A stretch of DNA of 64,000 nucleotides from CAYUYM01 sp964449305 (GTDB taxonomy: Bacteria; Bacteroidota; Ignavibacteria; SZUA-365; CAYQST01), in the NCBI GenBank assembly GCA_964449305.1, contig CAYUYM010000004.1:3774-67773 (forward strand), read 5' to 3'. Position numbers and translations under genes: made by a program. Positions 11,530 to 20,945 of the stretch are shown here, one piece after another (the stretch's first letter is position 1; each line of letters starts with the position of its first letter). The notes beneath the pieces are model-generated. The model ran no database searches. It was not told the origin of the DNA and saw only the letters and a program-made list of their open reading frames with translations.

Positions 11530-12204
11530 ATGCCCGGGTCCATCGTTTCCATCCGGAACATCAGCAAGTCCTACCACCGGGACTCGCTGGAGATCCCCGT
11601 GCTGCAGAACATCTCGATGGAGATCGAGGATGGGGCGTTTCTTGCGTTGATGGGTCCCTCCGGTTCCGGCAAGACCACGCTGCTCAACCTCATCGCCGGG
11701 ATCGACCGCCCCTCGGCGGGGCAGCTCATCGTGGCGGGCGTGGATGTGCCGACGCTCACCGAGTCGGAGCTTGCGTCGTGGCGGGCGGGCAACGTGGGGT
11801 TCATCTTCCAGTTCTACAACCTGCTGCCCGTGCTCACGGCGTTCGAGAATGTGGAGCTCCCGCTCCTGCTCACGAAGCTCTCACGCCGCCAGCGGCGCGA
11901 CCATGTGGAGGCGGCGCTGTCGGTGGTCGGGCTCGCCGATCGCATGCATCATTACCCACGGCAGTTGTCGGGCGGGCAGGAGCAGCGCGTCGCCATCGCG
12001 CGCGCCATCGTGACCGACCCCACCATCATTGTCGCCGACGAACCCACGGGGGATCTCGACCGCCGGTCCGCGACCGACATCCTCACACTCATGGAACGGC
12101 TGAATGCCGACTTCCACAAGACCATCATCATGGTGACGCATGACCCGCGCGCCGCGGAGTGCGCACACACGAAGCGCGTGCTGGAAAAGGGGGAGTTGCT
12201 CTGA
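11530..12204 (+). CDS. MacB/LolD-like ABC transporter ATPase
   Basis: This 224-aa nucleotide-binding subunit has a Walker A motif GPSGSGKTT (about residue 42), Q-loop FQFYNLL, signature LSGGQEQR, Walker B IIVADEPTGDLD and a switch histidine in MVTHD. Sequence and size match the MacB/LolD/FtsE group that works with FtsX-type permeases. It lies 6 bp after the adaptor gene and 6 bp before the first permease, so it is one transcription unit. The cargo is unknown. In this family it ranges from peptides and macrolides to lipoproteins. Confidence 0.95.
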   Translation: MPGSIVSIRNISKSYHRDSLEIPVLQNISMEIEDGAFLALMGPSGSGKTTLLNLIAGIDRPSAGQLIVAGVDVPTLTESELASWRAGNVGFIFQFYNLLPVLTAFENVELPLLLTKLSRRQRRDHVEAALSVVGLADRMHHYPRQLSGGQEQRVAIARAIVTDPTIIVADEPTGDLDRRSATDILTLMERLNADFHKTIIMVTHDPRAAECAHTKRVLEKGELL

Positions 12205-12210
12205 CCGACG

Positions 12211-13368
12211 ATGCGCGTCTTCAAGCTCATATTCCGGAACCTGTTGCGGCACAAACTGCGGACGCTTCTCACGATTGTGGGGATCGCCGTGGCCGTGATG
12301 GCCTACGCCCTGCTGCGCACCGTGATCAGCGCGTGGTACATCTCGCTGGAGATGACCTCCCCCAACCGCCTCATCGTGCGGAACTCCGTGTCCTTCATCT
12401 TCCCTCTGCCGGAGCATTACATGAGCCGCATCGCCACCGTGCCCGGTGTCACGGCTGTGACGCACGCCACGTGGTTCCAGGGCATCTACATCGACGAGCG
12501 GCACTTCTTCGCACGCATGGCGGTGGATCCTGAAACCTTCCTGGACATGTATGACGAGTTCTCGGTGGACCCCATCCAACTCGCCCGCTGGAAGCAGCAT
12601 CGCAACGGCGCCATTGTGGGCATCAAGACGGCGAACCAGTTCAACATCCGGATCGGCGACATCATGTCTGTGCAGGGGGACATCTTCCCCGGGATGTACA
12701 ACTTTGAGGTGATGGGGTTCTACCGGAAGAAGCGCCAGTTTGCGGATGAGACGAACATGGTGTTCCACTGGTCCTACATTGATGAGACCATGAAGAAGAC
12801 CATGCCGTCCCGTGCCGGGAATGTGGGGTGGTTCGTGGTGAAGATCGCGAATCCCGATCAGGCGCCGGCGATCTCCGCGGCCATCGATGCGATGTTCAAG
12901 AACTCGCCGGCGGAGACGACCACCGAGACGGAGAAGGCATTCACGCTGGGGTTCATCTCCATGTCGAGCACCATCCTCACGGCCATGCAGTTCATCTCCT
13001 ACATCATCATCGGCATCATCCTGCTCGTGCTCGCCAACACCATGGTGATGACCGCGCGCGAGCGTGTGGTGGAGTATGCGGTGCTGAAGACGCTCGGCTT
13101 CACCGGGTACCATCTGTTCGGCCTCATCACCGGTGAGTCGCTGCTCATCTCCTTCCTGGGCGGCGGGCTGGGAATGCTGCTCACCTACCCCATCGTGGCG
13201 GGGATCGCCGTGCAGCTCTCGAACCTCTTCCCCGAGTTCGTCATCACCGCTGAGACACTCCTCACTGCAGGGTCGTTTGCCGTGCTCGTCGGACTGCTCG
13301 CCTCCATCGTCCCGCTTCACCGGGCGCTGACCACACGCATCGTCGAAGGATTGAGGAACGTCGGATGA
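12211..13368 (+). CDS. FtsX-type ABC permease, first of a pair
   Basis: This 385-aa permease has the MacB/FtsX topology: one N-terminal helix (about 18-40), a large periplasmic domain (about 45-240), then three C-terminal helices. The conserved start of the core domain is VMTARERVVEYAVLKTLGF. It differs from the second permease at sequence level, so the transporter is likely a heterodimer rather than the MacB homodimer with fused ATPase. Its stop overlaps the next start by 4 bp (ATGA), indicating translational coupling. Confidence 0.92.
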   Translation: MRVFKLIFRNLLRHKLRTLLTIVGIAVAVMAYALLRTVISAWYISLEMTSPNRLIVRNSVSFIFPLPEHYMSRIATVPGVTAVTHATWFQGIYIDERHFFARMAVDPETFLDMYDEFSVDPIQLARWKQHRNGAIVGIKTANQFNIRIGDIMSVQGDIFPGMYNFEVMGFYRKKRQFADETNMVFHWSYIDETMKKTMPSRAGNVGWFVVKIANPDQAPAISAAIDAMFKNSPAETTTETEKAFTLGFISMSSTILTAMQFISYIIIGIILLVLANTMVMTARERVVEYAVLKTLGFTGYHLFGLITGESLLISFLGGGLGMLLTYPIVAGIAVQLSNLFPEFVITAETLLTAGSFAVLVGLLASIVPLHRALTTRIVEGLRNVG

Positions 13369-14534
13369 CCATCCCCCTGAGCTACAGCTTCCGCAGCCTG
13401 TGGACACGGCGTCTCACCACCGTGCTCACCATGAGCGGCATCATGCTCGTCGTGTTCGTGTTCTCGGCCGTGCTCATGCTGTCCAACGGTCTGCGCAAGG
13501 CGCTGGTGGCCACCGGGAGTGACAACAATGTGCTCATCGTGCGCAAGGCCTCGACGACGGAGATCATGAGCTCGGTGGACAGGGACCAGGCCGGAATTGT
13601 CCGGACGCTGCCTGAGGTCGCCGTCACCACCGATGGCAGACCGCTGTTGTCGGAGGAGGTGTCGGTGATCATCAACCTGCGGAAGTTCGGGACGAACGAC
13701 ATGGGGAACATCATCGTGCGGGGTGTGCAGTTGGAGGCCTTCCAGCTGCGGCCGCAGGTGCGGCTGGTCGCCGGGCGCGTGTTCCAGACGGGCACTTCGG
13801 AGGTGCTCGTGGGCAGCTCGATCAACTCCCGCTTCCGCGGCGCGACCATCGGTGACATCGTGAAGTTCGGCGGGCGCGAATGGCGGGTGGTGGGCATCCT
13901 TGATTCCGAGGGCAGCGGCTTCGATTCCGAGATCTGGTGTGATGCGGAGCAACTGATGCAGGCCTTCCGCCGTCCCGTCTATTCCGCGATCACCGTGCGC
14001 CTCGCCCACCCGACAGACACGGTGGGATTGAAGAGAACCTTTGCCGCCGATCCCCGCCTGCAGCAGCTCGACATCCGCAACGAGCGGCAGTTCTATGCCG
14101 ATCAATCGCAGATGATGTCCATGTTCATCAGCATCCTCGGGCTGGTGATCACCATCATCTTCAGCTTCGGGGCCATGGTGGGTGCGATGATCACCATGTA
14201 TGCCGCCGTGGCGAACAGGACCACGGAGATCGGCACGCTGCGTGCACTCGGCTTCGGGCGCGGCAGCATCCTCCTGGCCTTCATGTTTGAGTCCTTCCTC
14301 ATCTCCCTCATCGGGGGCGTCTTCGGCGTGATCCTCGCATCGGGTCTGCAGTACATCACCGTCTCCACCACGAACTGGGGATCGTTCAGCGAACTCGCCT
14401 TCGGGTTCAGCCTGTCGCCCGACATCGTCGTCAGCAGCATCATCTTCTCCCTCGTCATGGGCTTTGTCGGAGGCTTCCTGCCGGCGGTGCGGGCGTCGCG
14501 GATGTCCATATTGGATGCGTTGAGGTCGGTGTAG
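13365..14534 (+). CDS. FtsX-type ABC permease, second of a pair
   Basis: This 389-aa permease has an N-terminal helix (about 17-40), a periplasmic domain and three C-terminal helices. The conserved core is MYAAVANRTTEIGTLRALGF and it ends VRASRMSILDALRSV. It overlaps the first permease by 4 bp and closes the adaptor-ATPase-permease-permease operon. A 9-bp-period repeat begins 8 bp after its stop codon. Confidence 0.92.
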   Translation: MTIPLSYSFRSLWTRRLTTVLTMSGIMLVVFVFSAVLMLSNGLRKALVATGSDNNVLIVRKASTTEIMSSVDRDQAGIVRTLPEVAVTTDGRPLLSEEVSVIINLRKFGTNDMGNIIVRGVQLEAFQLRPQVRLVAGRVFQTGTSEVLVGSSINSRFRGATIGDIVKFGGREWRVVGILDSEGSGFDSEIWCDAEQLMQAFRRPVYSAITVRLAHPTDTVGLKRTFAADPRLQQLDIRNERQFYADQSQMMSMFISILGLVITIIFSFGAMVGAMITMYAAVANRTTEIGTLRALGFGRGSILLAFMFESFLISLIGGVFGVILASGLQYITVSTTNWGSFSELAFGFSLSPDIVVSSIIFSLVMGFVGGFLPAVRASRMSILDALRSV

Positions 14535-14542
14535 CAATTCAG

Positions 14543-14569
14543 GGTTATCAAGGTTATCAGGGTTGGCGG
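14543..14569. repeat. Three 9-bp units, GGTTATCAA-like (copy 1)
   Basis: The sequence is three consecutive 9-mers: GGTTATCAA, GGTTATCAG, GGTTGGCGG. A diverged copy with the same final unit lies at 17661-17687, at the other end of the intervening giant gene. No function is known to me. Confidence 0.7.
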
Positions 14570-14737
14570 GGCAGCAGATACTGAGGCACACGAGCACACG
14601 TGGGCGGTTGCATGGACAAGCATCGCCCGTGAGCTCCATGTATTCTGGTGTACTTGAATGGATGGGTGCTTCCCGATCCCGGAGAACAGGATTTCCCGTA
14701 CATTTCCGTTGAAATCACACCATTCATCGGCTCCGCC

Positions 14738-17641
14738 ATGCGTATCGCCATACCACCACCCGTCATCTTCGCGCTCTGCCTCCTGTTCTGCAGTGCGTCC
14801 GCCATCGCCCAGCCTGCCGCATACCGGCCGCGCGGGGTGCACGCGTATCTCGTCAACTACGGGGCGATCAATGGCGACAGGCATCTCGCGGAGCTTGCGG
14901 CGCGGCGTTTCGTTCTCATCGATGAGGGGAGTGCCGCCGACATCAGGCGCATGAGCGCGGTGAATCCTGCCCTGCCGATCCTGCAATACAAGGACCTCGT
15001 CGCGCTCTACGACCGGATGCCGGAGTATCCGGTCGTCAACCGCGATGAGCAGGCCTTCATGCATGCCTGCGAGCCGTCGGGGCTGGCCATCGCCGTGCGC
15101 GGCGATTCGGCCACGCTGGCATGGCTTCCCGATCGGCGCGACACGCTCACACGCGGATACCGGCTTCTCCTGATGCTCGATTCGCTCGGGACGCGTCAAC
15201 GTCTCGTGGATTCGGTGATCCATGAAACACGACACTCCGTGCGGCTGCCGAAGTCCGCCGTGTTTCTCGCCGTGGCATCGGTGCTGGAGGATGGAACAGA
15301 ACGGCAGTATGGTCTGCCTGTCCCCAATCCCGGTGACACGCGAGGCAGGCCGGTCGTCGCCGTCCGCGACATCACTGTGTCACGCACGCCGACACAGATC
15401 CGCTTCACCGCTGCCATCGAATCCCTCGGCGATGTGGATCCGGATTCGGTGACCGCACTCTGTGACATCAACCTCAACAATGTGTTGGACGGCAGGACGG
15501 AGCGCATCACCACGGTGAGGAACGGCGGTCGGTGGATGCTGGACTGCAGCGCGGCCGTCACGCCGGAGGATTTCGGGGGTGTCGAGTTCGTGGTGGATGC
15601 GTGGCACACGGGCAAGCCCGAGCGCACGCCGGCGGGGGGAGCGTATTCCACGATCATCAACAACCGCATCACGAACAACAGCTACGGGTTCTTCGTGATG
15701 AATCCCGGCTCCTTCATCTGGCGAAAGGCCTACAACGACCAGGTGCTCGGATACTTCACAAAGTATGGATACACCGGCCTGTTCGAGGACGATACGTGGT
15801 ACAAGATCTCCTCGTGGTCCACCGATGTCATGACACCGCATGCATACAACGACGTCGCGTGGAAGCAGGCGGTGTTCACCATGCTCGATTCGATCCGCAT
15901 CGCCATCGCACCGCGTCCGGCGTACTTCAACGGGTTGTTCGCCGGGGCGTCGGACAGCCTTCTCGCGCATGCCGATGGCGGGATGACCGAGGGCTTCGCG
16001 TACACGCACTGGTCGGGGCACGTCACCGATGCCTATTGGCGTGAGCTGTGCGACGTGGGGTTGCGCGCACAGCACCGCTTCCACAAGATCTGGCTCGCAC
16101 TCGGTGGGGCGCCGTTTGATGATCCCGGGGCGCGGTTGTATGTGTATGCCTCCTACATGCTGCTGGACGATTCGCTCGGCATGCTCGCGAATGCGACCGA
16201 CTACAGCGAGTTCTCGCACTTCCCGGAATTCGACATTCCCCTTGGCACGCCCCAGCGCACGGCGGACTCCACGGTGGACGAACTCCGACGCATCGATGCC
16301 GGGGGGGCGCCGTATCATGTGCGTGAGTTCACGCATGGCACCGTCGTGGTCAACGCGGGCAGGACGCGCACGGTGATCACCGACGGGTGGAAGGGGTGGC
16401 CGATGCTGCGCCTGACGCCCGGCACCACCGTGGACGGCGGCCGGATCGAGACGATCGCCGGCTCCGACACGATTCCGCCGTTTCATGCACGCGTGTACCT
16501 CGATCCTGCCGCGGGTGGCGGGCTCTGGTCACCGGAGATCGACTCCATCGTCGTGACGCCTGCGCCAATGCCGGCCGATGGTGTCACGGAGGTGCGGCTG
16601 CGCTGCCTCGCGCACGACCGCAGTGCCGCTGTCTTCCATGCGGATGCCACGAAGCCGCTGTGGATCACGGCGGATCTGGGTCCACTGGGCGGGGCAAAGG
16701 ATCTCGCGCTGTACAATGATGGGGCGCCTGCGTCCGCCGGTCCATCATGGTACGAGGCGCGCTGCACCATCCCTGTGGGCGCTCTCAATGCCGACACGGG
16801 CATCCGTTTCTCCGCGTTCTCCACCACGGGCCTGATGGCGATGCAGAGCAGGCGCCTGCGCGTTGTCTCCGCGGACTCCACAAATCTGGTGATGAATTAC
16901 AGTTTCGAGATTGACAACGACGAGAACACCGTTCCGGACCTGTGGACGCCCTACATGAAGGGCTTCACGTATGACACGCTTGGTGTGAATGCCGTGAGTG
17001 GCCGGCGCTCAATCCACGTTGTCAACGACAGCGCCACCGATGCGCGCGGGGTGTATGCGCGGGTGGTGCTGAATCAGACGGCACCGCACGACCTGGTGCT
17101 CTCCGGATACTCCAAGGCCGTGGATGTGTCGGGCGTGAGGAACAACGATTACTCCATGTACATCGACATCCGCTATCAGGACGGCACGCCGCTCTACGGG
17201 CAGACGGCGACCTTTTCCACCGGCACACACGATTGGGAATACGCGGAGAAGGTCATTCATCCATTGAAGCCGGTCCAGTCCCTGAGTCTCTACGCACTGT
17301 TCCGCAACCACACCGGCAGCGCGTGGTTCGACCACATCGCCCTGCGGCCGTATGACGGACCTTCCGTGGTGGACAGCCCCATGGCGCCGGATGCCGGCCA
17401 TTTGCAGATCACACCGAATCCAGCACGGGGAGTCATCGCCATCTGTTCCCGCACTCAGATGGCACCGCAGCATGTCACCATCACAGATCTGACGGGACGC
17501 GAGGTGGTGCATCGGCCGTGCAGCCACACCGCTGAGGGGCTTGTCCACGTCGACATCACCGCACTTGCGCCGGGTTCATACCTGGTCCGGCTTGTTGGTG
17601 AGCACGGTGTCGAGACCGGCCGTTTCATACGCAGGCCGTAG
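14738..17641 (+). CDS. Secreted putative glycoside hydrolase (GHL15-like) with T9SS sorting domain
   Basis: This 967-aa exported protein has a signal peptide at residues 1-25 (MRIAIPPPVIFALCLLFCSASAIA, starting at 14738). A TIM-barrel-like region (about 35-500) contains the FFVMNPGSFIWRKAYND and YTGLFEDDTW stretches. This recalls hypothetical glycosyl hydrolase family GHL15, where acidic residues in such loops would be catalytic. A beta-rich middle follows. A carbohydrate-binding-like jelly roll (about 735-875) starts NYSFEIDNDENTVPDLW. The C-terminal 80 residues have ITPNPARG and end with LAPGSYLVRLVGEHGVE..RFIRRP, a type A T9SS sorting domain. It is therefore predicted to reach the cell surface or medium. 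Substrate is unknown. It is monocistronic and flanked by short 9-bp-period repeats. Confidence 0.8.
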   Translation: MRIAIPPPVIFALCLLFCSASAIAQPAAYRPRGVHAYLVNYGAINGDRHLAELAARRFVLIDEGSAADIRRMSAVNPALPILQYKDLVALYDRMPEYPVVNRDEQAFMHACEPSGLAIAVRGDSATLAWLPDRRDTLTRGYRLLLMLDSLGTRQRLVDSVIHETRHSVRLPKSAVFLAVASVLEDGTERQYGLPVPNPGDTRGRPVVAVRDITVSRTPTQIRFTAAIESLGDVDPDSVTALCDINLNNVLDGRTERITTVRNGGRWMLDCSAAVTPEDFGGVEFVVDAWHTGKPERTPAGGAYSTIINNRITNNSYGFFVMNPGSFIWRKAYNDQVLGYFTKYGYTGLFEDDTWYKISSWSTDVMTPHAYNDVAWKQAVFTMLDSIRIAIAPRPAYFNGLFAGASDSLLAHADGGMTEGFAYTHWSGHVTDAYWRELCDVGLRAQHRFHKIWLALGGAPFDDPGARLYVYASYMLLDDSLGMLANATDYSEFSHFPEFDIPLGTPQRTADSTVDELRRIDAGGAPYHVREFTHGTVVVNAGRTRTVITDGWKGWPMLRLTPGTTVDGGRIETIAGSDTIPPFHARVYLDPAAGGGLWSPEIDSIVVTPAPMPADGVTEVRLRCLAHDRSAAVFHADATKPLWITADLGPLGGAKDLALYNDGAPASAGPSWYEARCTIPVGALNADTGIRFSAFSTTGLMAMQSRRLRVVSADSTNLVMNYSFEIDNDENTVPDLWTPYMKGFTYDTLGVNAVSGRRSIHVVNDSATDARGVYARVVLNQTAPHDLVLSGYSKAVDVSGVRNNDYSMYIDIRYQDGTPLYGQTATFSTGTHDWEYAEKVIHPLKPVQSLSLYALFRNHTGSAWFDHIALRPYDGPSVVDSPMAPDAGHLQITPNPARGVIAICSRTQMAPQHVTITDLTGREVVHRPCSHTAEGLVHVDITALAPGSYLVRLVGEHGVETGRFIRRP

Positions 17642-17660
17642 GGGAGGGGGCGGGTTGACG

Positions 17661-17687
17661 CGTTGTCAGGGTTGTCAAGGTTGGCGG
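17661..17687. repeat. Three 9-bp units, GGTTGTCAA-like (copy 2)
   Basis: The 9-mers are CGTTGTCAG, GGTTGTCAA and GGTTGGCGG. They share the period and last unit with 14543-14569. The repeat lies 20 bp after the stop of the putative glycosidase. Confidence 0.65.
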
Positions 17688-17773
17688 CGGTGGGACGTGG
17701 AGTGGACTCCCGCACATGCACCAAGTCAGCCGGAGTGTTCACAGGGATGACAGTGGGACGCGCGCGACGCCCC

Positions 17774-18760
17774 TCACCATCCAAGCACGAGTCCCATCCC
17801 AGCCTGTTGTGATGTGAGGACGGGGACGAGCCGGAGGGAGACGGCATCGGCGGTGTCGGAGCTGCGCCAGATCTCGGGGTGTGCGGCGATTGTCCCGAAG
17901 AGGTAGCCGATGACGACGGCCAGCGGATAGTCGCTGTACCAGTGGATGCCGTAGTTCACCATGCCCACGCCCACGAGGCCGGCGAGGGTGAGTCCCACGG
18001 GTCGGATCCACCAGACGTCGGGATAGTTTTCCGCGATCACGACCACGGTCGCCACCGAGGTGCAGACGTGTCCGCTCGGGAAGGCATCGTAGTGCGGCAC
18101 CTTCTTGTGGTACTCGATCTGATCGGGGAACCAGCGCCACAGCCCCGTGGGCTGCGAGGCGACGAAGGGACTCTCGCGCCCGGTGATGTGCTTCAACACC
18201 TGGACCACGGCACCGGCGCCCAGCACCACCTCGATGATCTGGCTCCCGGTGCGCAGTGCCCGGTTGTCGCCGGCGATGAGGCCGTACACGCCGAAGGCGC
18301 CGGCCATGCCGAACTGCGACTTCCCGTCGCCGAAGGACACAAAGATGTCGCTCCAGGTCTTGACGATGGGCTCCTCGCGGTACCAGCGGCTCCCGATGGT
18401 GTAGGTGATGTCGTCGGTGGCCATGAGGGCCGCCGTCAGCACGCCGACGCCAGCCAGCGGCAGCAGCGCGTCGCGGCTGAAGGAGACCTTGGTGAACTCC
18501 CATGCATCGCCGGGGATGTTGGTGATGCATTCGTGCCACACGGGCGGCGGAACGAGGGACCGGTCGGCCATGCGGGCTCCGCTGTCGGACGGCGGCGCGG
18601 TGAGCAGCCCGGCATCGCGCAGCACGGGAGGTGGTAGATGCAGGTGCTTCGAGAAGCGCATCTGACCGGACACCGGGGGCGTCCATGAACACACCAGGAT
18701 GAGGATGAGAAGCGACAGTGGTCGGAACAGGGTGATGATGCGGATGAGTGTGCTGGGCAT
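17774..18760 (-). CDS. PAP2-family phosphatase, exported
   Basis: This 328-aa protein has a signal sequence/anchor at residues 1-33 (MPSTLIRIITLFRPLSLLILILV) and the three phosphatase signatures of the PAP2 superfamily: KHITGRESPF, PSGHVCTSVA and NYGIHWYSDYPLAVVIGY. Members dephosphorylate lipid phosphates such as undecaprenyl pyrophosphate or phosphatidic acid at the outer face of the inner membrane. Substrate is not deducible here. The start at 18760 gives the signal peptide, and a 40-residue upstream extension of the open frame is Pro/Ser-rich and unlikely. It is followed 140 bp upstream on the same strand by a second, distinct PAP2 gene. Confidence 0.88.
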   Translation of the reverse strand: MPSTLIRIITLFRPLSLLILILVCSWTPPVSGQMRFSKHLHLPPPVLRDAGLLTAPPSDSGARMADRSLVPPPVWHECITNIPGDAWEFTKVSFSRDALLPLAGVGVLTAALMATDDITYTIGSRWYREEPIVKTWSDIFVSFGDGKSQFGMAGAFGVYGLIAGDNRALRTGSQIIEVVLGAGAVVQVLKHITGRESPFVASQPTGLWRWFPDQIEYHKKVPHYDAFPSGHVCTSVATVVVIAENYPDVWWIRPVGLTLAGLVGVGMVNYGIHWYSDYPLAVVIGYLFGTIAAHPEIWRSSDTADAVSLRLVPVLTSQQAGMGLVLGW

Positions 18761-18900
18761 TGCGCGAAGGGGGGAAGGGGATCGAGATGTCACGTGGGCG
18801 GCACAGACGGGTGATGGAAGGAGTGCTGGGAGTGTGGAGGGGACGTGCCGCGTCGTCAACGGAGTCGCATCAGATGACATGCGTTGTGGCGCATTCCCGG

Positions 18901-19803
18901 TCAGAATCGCACGACAAGCGAGAGGCCCTGGATGTCAAGGGAGGAGTAGGGTTGCACGGCGACCGGGGCGTTCTCACGATCCCATGCGTCGATGAGGCGG
19001 GTGAGGGCCACACCGATGGCGGCGCCCGCAACGCAGTCACTGATCCAGTGCGTGCGCTCAGTGATGCGGCTCACGGCCACGAGCGAGGCGAAGGAATACG
19101 TCACATACGGCAGCCATGGCGTGTCGAAGACGAGGTTGAACGTCTCTGCCACGGAAAAGATGGTGGCGGTGTGTCCGGAGGGAAACGCATCGTAGGCGGC
19201 AAGGGAGCGGTGGTTGGGTCCCTTCTGGGTGAAGTACGCGAAGGGCCCGTGAAAGCGGCCTCCTGGCATCGTGGCATCGCTCGGACGCTCCCGGCTGAAC
19301 AGGTGTTTCAACACCTGCACGGTGATGCCGGTCAGCAGGAAGGACTGGAAGCCGACACGCCCCGCCCGGCGGACCTGCTGGTCCCCGGAGATGACACCCG
19401 CCAGCCACACTGGCACGAACACCCCGAGTGAGAACATGCCGTCGCCGGTCATGGTCACCACACGGCTCATGGTGGACAGGAGTGGGCTTCGCTCCTTTGC
19501 ACGGAACAGAAAGCGATAGGATCCCTGATCGCCCTCGTAGATCAGCGCGAACATCAGGACCGCCGGCACCGCCACGGCGGGATACACCCAGGTGTTCGAG
19601 GAATCGATGAGCACCGTGGCCATCAGCCCGCAGGGCACGGCCTGTGTGCTGTCACCCTCCGCCTGCGGAAGCACGACGATCACGGCGACGCGATCGGACG
19701 AGGATGTGGTGACCGCTCCGAGACGGGCTGGATGCAACAGTGCCGCCATCATCACGAAGCACATGATGATGGCGGCATGCAGTGTGTGTCGGGGATTGAT
19801 CAC
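18901..19803 (-). CDS. PAP2-family phosphatase, second and distinct copy
   Basis: This 300-aa protein has a signal peptide (about residues 1-30) and a longer N-terminal region with membrane segments. Its motifs are KHLFSRERP, PSGHTATIFS and SRITERTHWISDCVAG, complete for the PAP2 superfamily. It shares motif layout with the neighbouring PAP2 gene but little else, so the pair is probably an old duplication or two independent genes. The neighbour shows no linked biosynthetic genes. A role in undecaprenyl pyrophosphate recycling or lipid A modification is possible but unproven. Confidence 0.88.
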   Translation of the reverse strand: MINPRHTLHAAIIMCFVMMAALLHPARLGAVTTSSSDRVAVIVVLPQAEGDSTQAVPCGLMATVLIDSSNTWVYPAVAVPAVLMFALIYEGDQGSYRFLFRAKERSPLLSTMSRVVTMTGDGMFSLGVFVPVWLAGVISGDQQVRRAGRVGFQSFLLTGITVQVLKHLFSRERPSDATMPGGRFHGPFAYFTQKGPNHRSLAAYDAFPSGHTATIFSVAETFNLVFDTPWLPYVTYSFASLVAVSRITERTHWISDCVAGAAIGVALTRLIDAWDRENAPVAVQPYSSLDIQGLSLVVRF

Positions 19804-19835
19804 GGAAGCGGTGTCACCCGCAGAACCGCGGCCGG

Positions 19836-20744
19836 CTAATGCGCAACGATGAGCTTGCGCGTGGCGACGCCGGCCGGCGTCTCGAGGCGGTAGTAATACA
19901 CACCGGGTGTGCTGATCGCGCCCGCAGGGATCGTCGCGGTGTATTCACCGGCGTCCATCACCTCGTCCTTCAGCACCGACAGCTCTCGGCCGAGGCAGTC
20001 GAACAGCGCAAGGCGCACCGGTCGGCGGTCGGCCACCGCGAAGCGGATCACGGACACCGAGGGAGCGGACAGGGAGACGGGGTTCGGGTAGTTCTGATCA
20101 AGACGCATGCCGGTTGCCGCAGGGATGCCCTCCACCGCGAGAACGGAGCTGCACAGCACGGACGCGCCGGTGACGGCATCGATGACACACACCATGGTGT
20201 CTGACGCCGACGAGATCTGGAAGATCCAGTAGTTGCCTGGCACACCACCCTGCGTCGCTGCGGTGTAGCCGCAGACGGCAAACTTCACCGCAGCATCCGG
20301 ATTGCGCTGCACAAAATCATCCACGCCGGCGGTGTGCGCCGCAGTCATCGCGTCGGGGGAATCGAGCCAGGGTTCCGTCAGCTCCTGGGGCACATCCCCG
20401 TTCAGCGACACCTGTCCCTCACCCTCCACCACCAGAATCTGTCGGCCCAGGACAGGCATGTCGAACACCATGGCCATGACCAGAGAGTCTTTGCTTGGAG
20501 AGTAGAAGGGATAGACCCAGCCCGAGGTCCGCCCGGTGGAGATGTCCATGAGCATGTTGATGAGGCCGTTGTTCATCTCGAGGAACATGACATTGGCAAG
20601 AAAGGCATCGGAGGAATACTCCGATTGCACCTGGGCGAAAACCTCATTGATGGGGTCCTTCGCCGCCATGTCCATGGTCTGCGCCTGGGCAGCCATGCCG
20701 GAGATGAGCAGGGCAAGCAGAAATAGTCGGGGTGTCTTCATCAT
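19836..20744 (-). CDS. Secreted protein with T9SS type A sorting domain
   Basis: This 302-aa protein has a signal peptide MMKTPRLFLLALLISGMAAQAQ and GAGGA 4-5 nt before the ATG at 20744. The central domain (about 25-205) is not recognised. It contains FYSPSKDSLVMAMVF and a two-cysteine region. The C-terminal domain begins LDQNYPNPVSLSAP and ends GVYYYRLETPAGVATRKLIVAH, a typical type A T9SS signal. The mature protein should be surface-attached or released. It is divergent from ahpC across a 200-bp gap that holds a TATTTTCC element for this gene. Confidence 0.82.
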   Translation of the reverse strand: MMKTPRLFLLALLISGMAAQAQTMDMAAKDPINEVFAQVQSEYSSDAFLANVMFLEMNNGLINMLMDISTGRTSGWVYPFYSPSKDSLVMAMVFDMPVLGRQILVVEGEGQVSLNGDVPQELTEPWLDSPDAMTAAHTAGVDDFVQRNPDAAVKFAVCGYTAATQGGVPGNYWIFQISSASDTMVCVIDAVTGASVLCSSVLAVEGIPAATGMRLDQNYPNPVSLSAPSVSVIRFAVADRRPVRLALFDCLGRELSVLKDEVMDAGEYTATIPAGAISTPGVYYYRLETPAGVATRKLIVAH

Positions 20745-20945
20745 GGCATCCTCTTTGGTGATTGCGTGACTGATGGAAGGAAAATACAAAGTTTTGGAGA
20801 GAACAACGATTCCCTCGCGGCGCCGTCTGCCTGATGCATCGATCGGCGATGCCACCGGTCATTCCGGAAACGGTTTTCCAGAAAATCGTGTTATGCCTTT
20901 CGTTGCGAACGACCACACTTTTCCTCATCATTCAGGAGACATTTC

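Noticed and set aside
16302..16308. Phase-variation tract in the putative glycosidase (seven G) and a similar run near 43693
   Set aside because: Runs of seven are common in GC-rich genes and are too short to single out.
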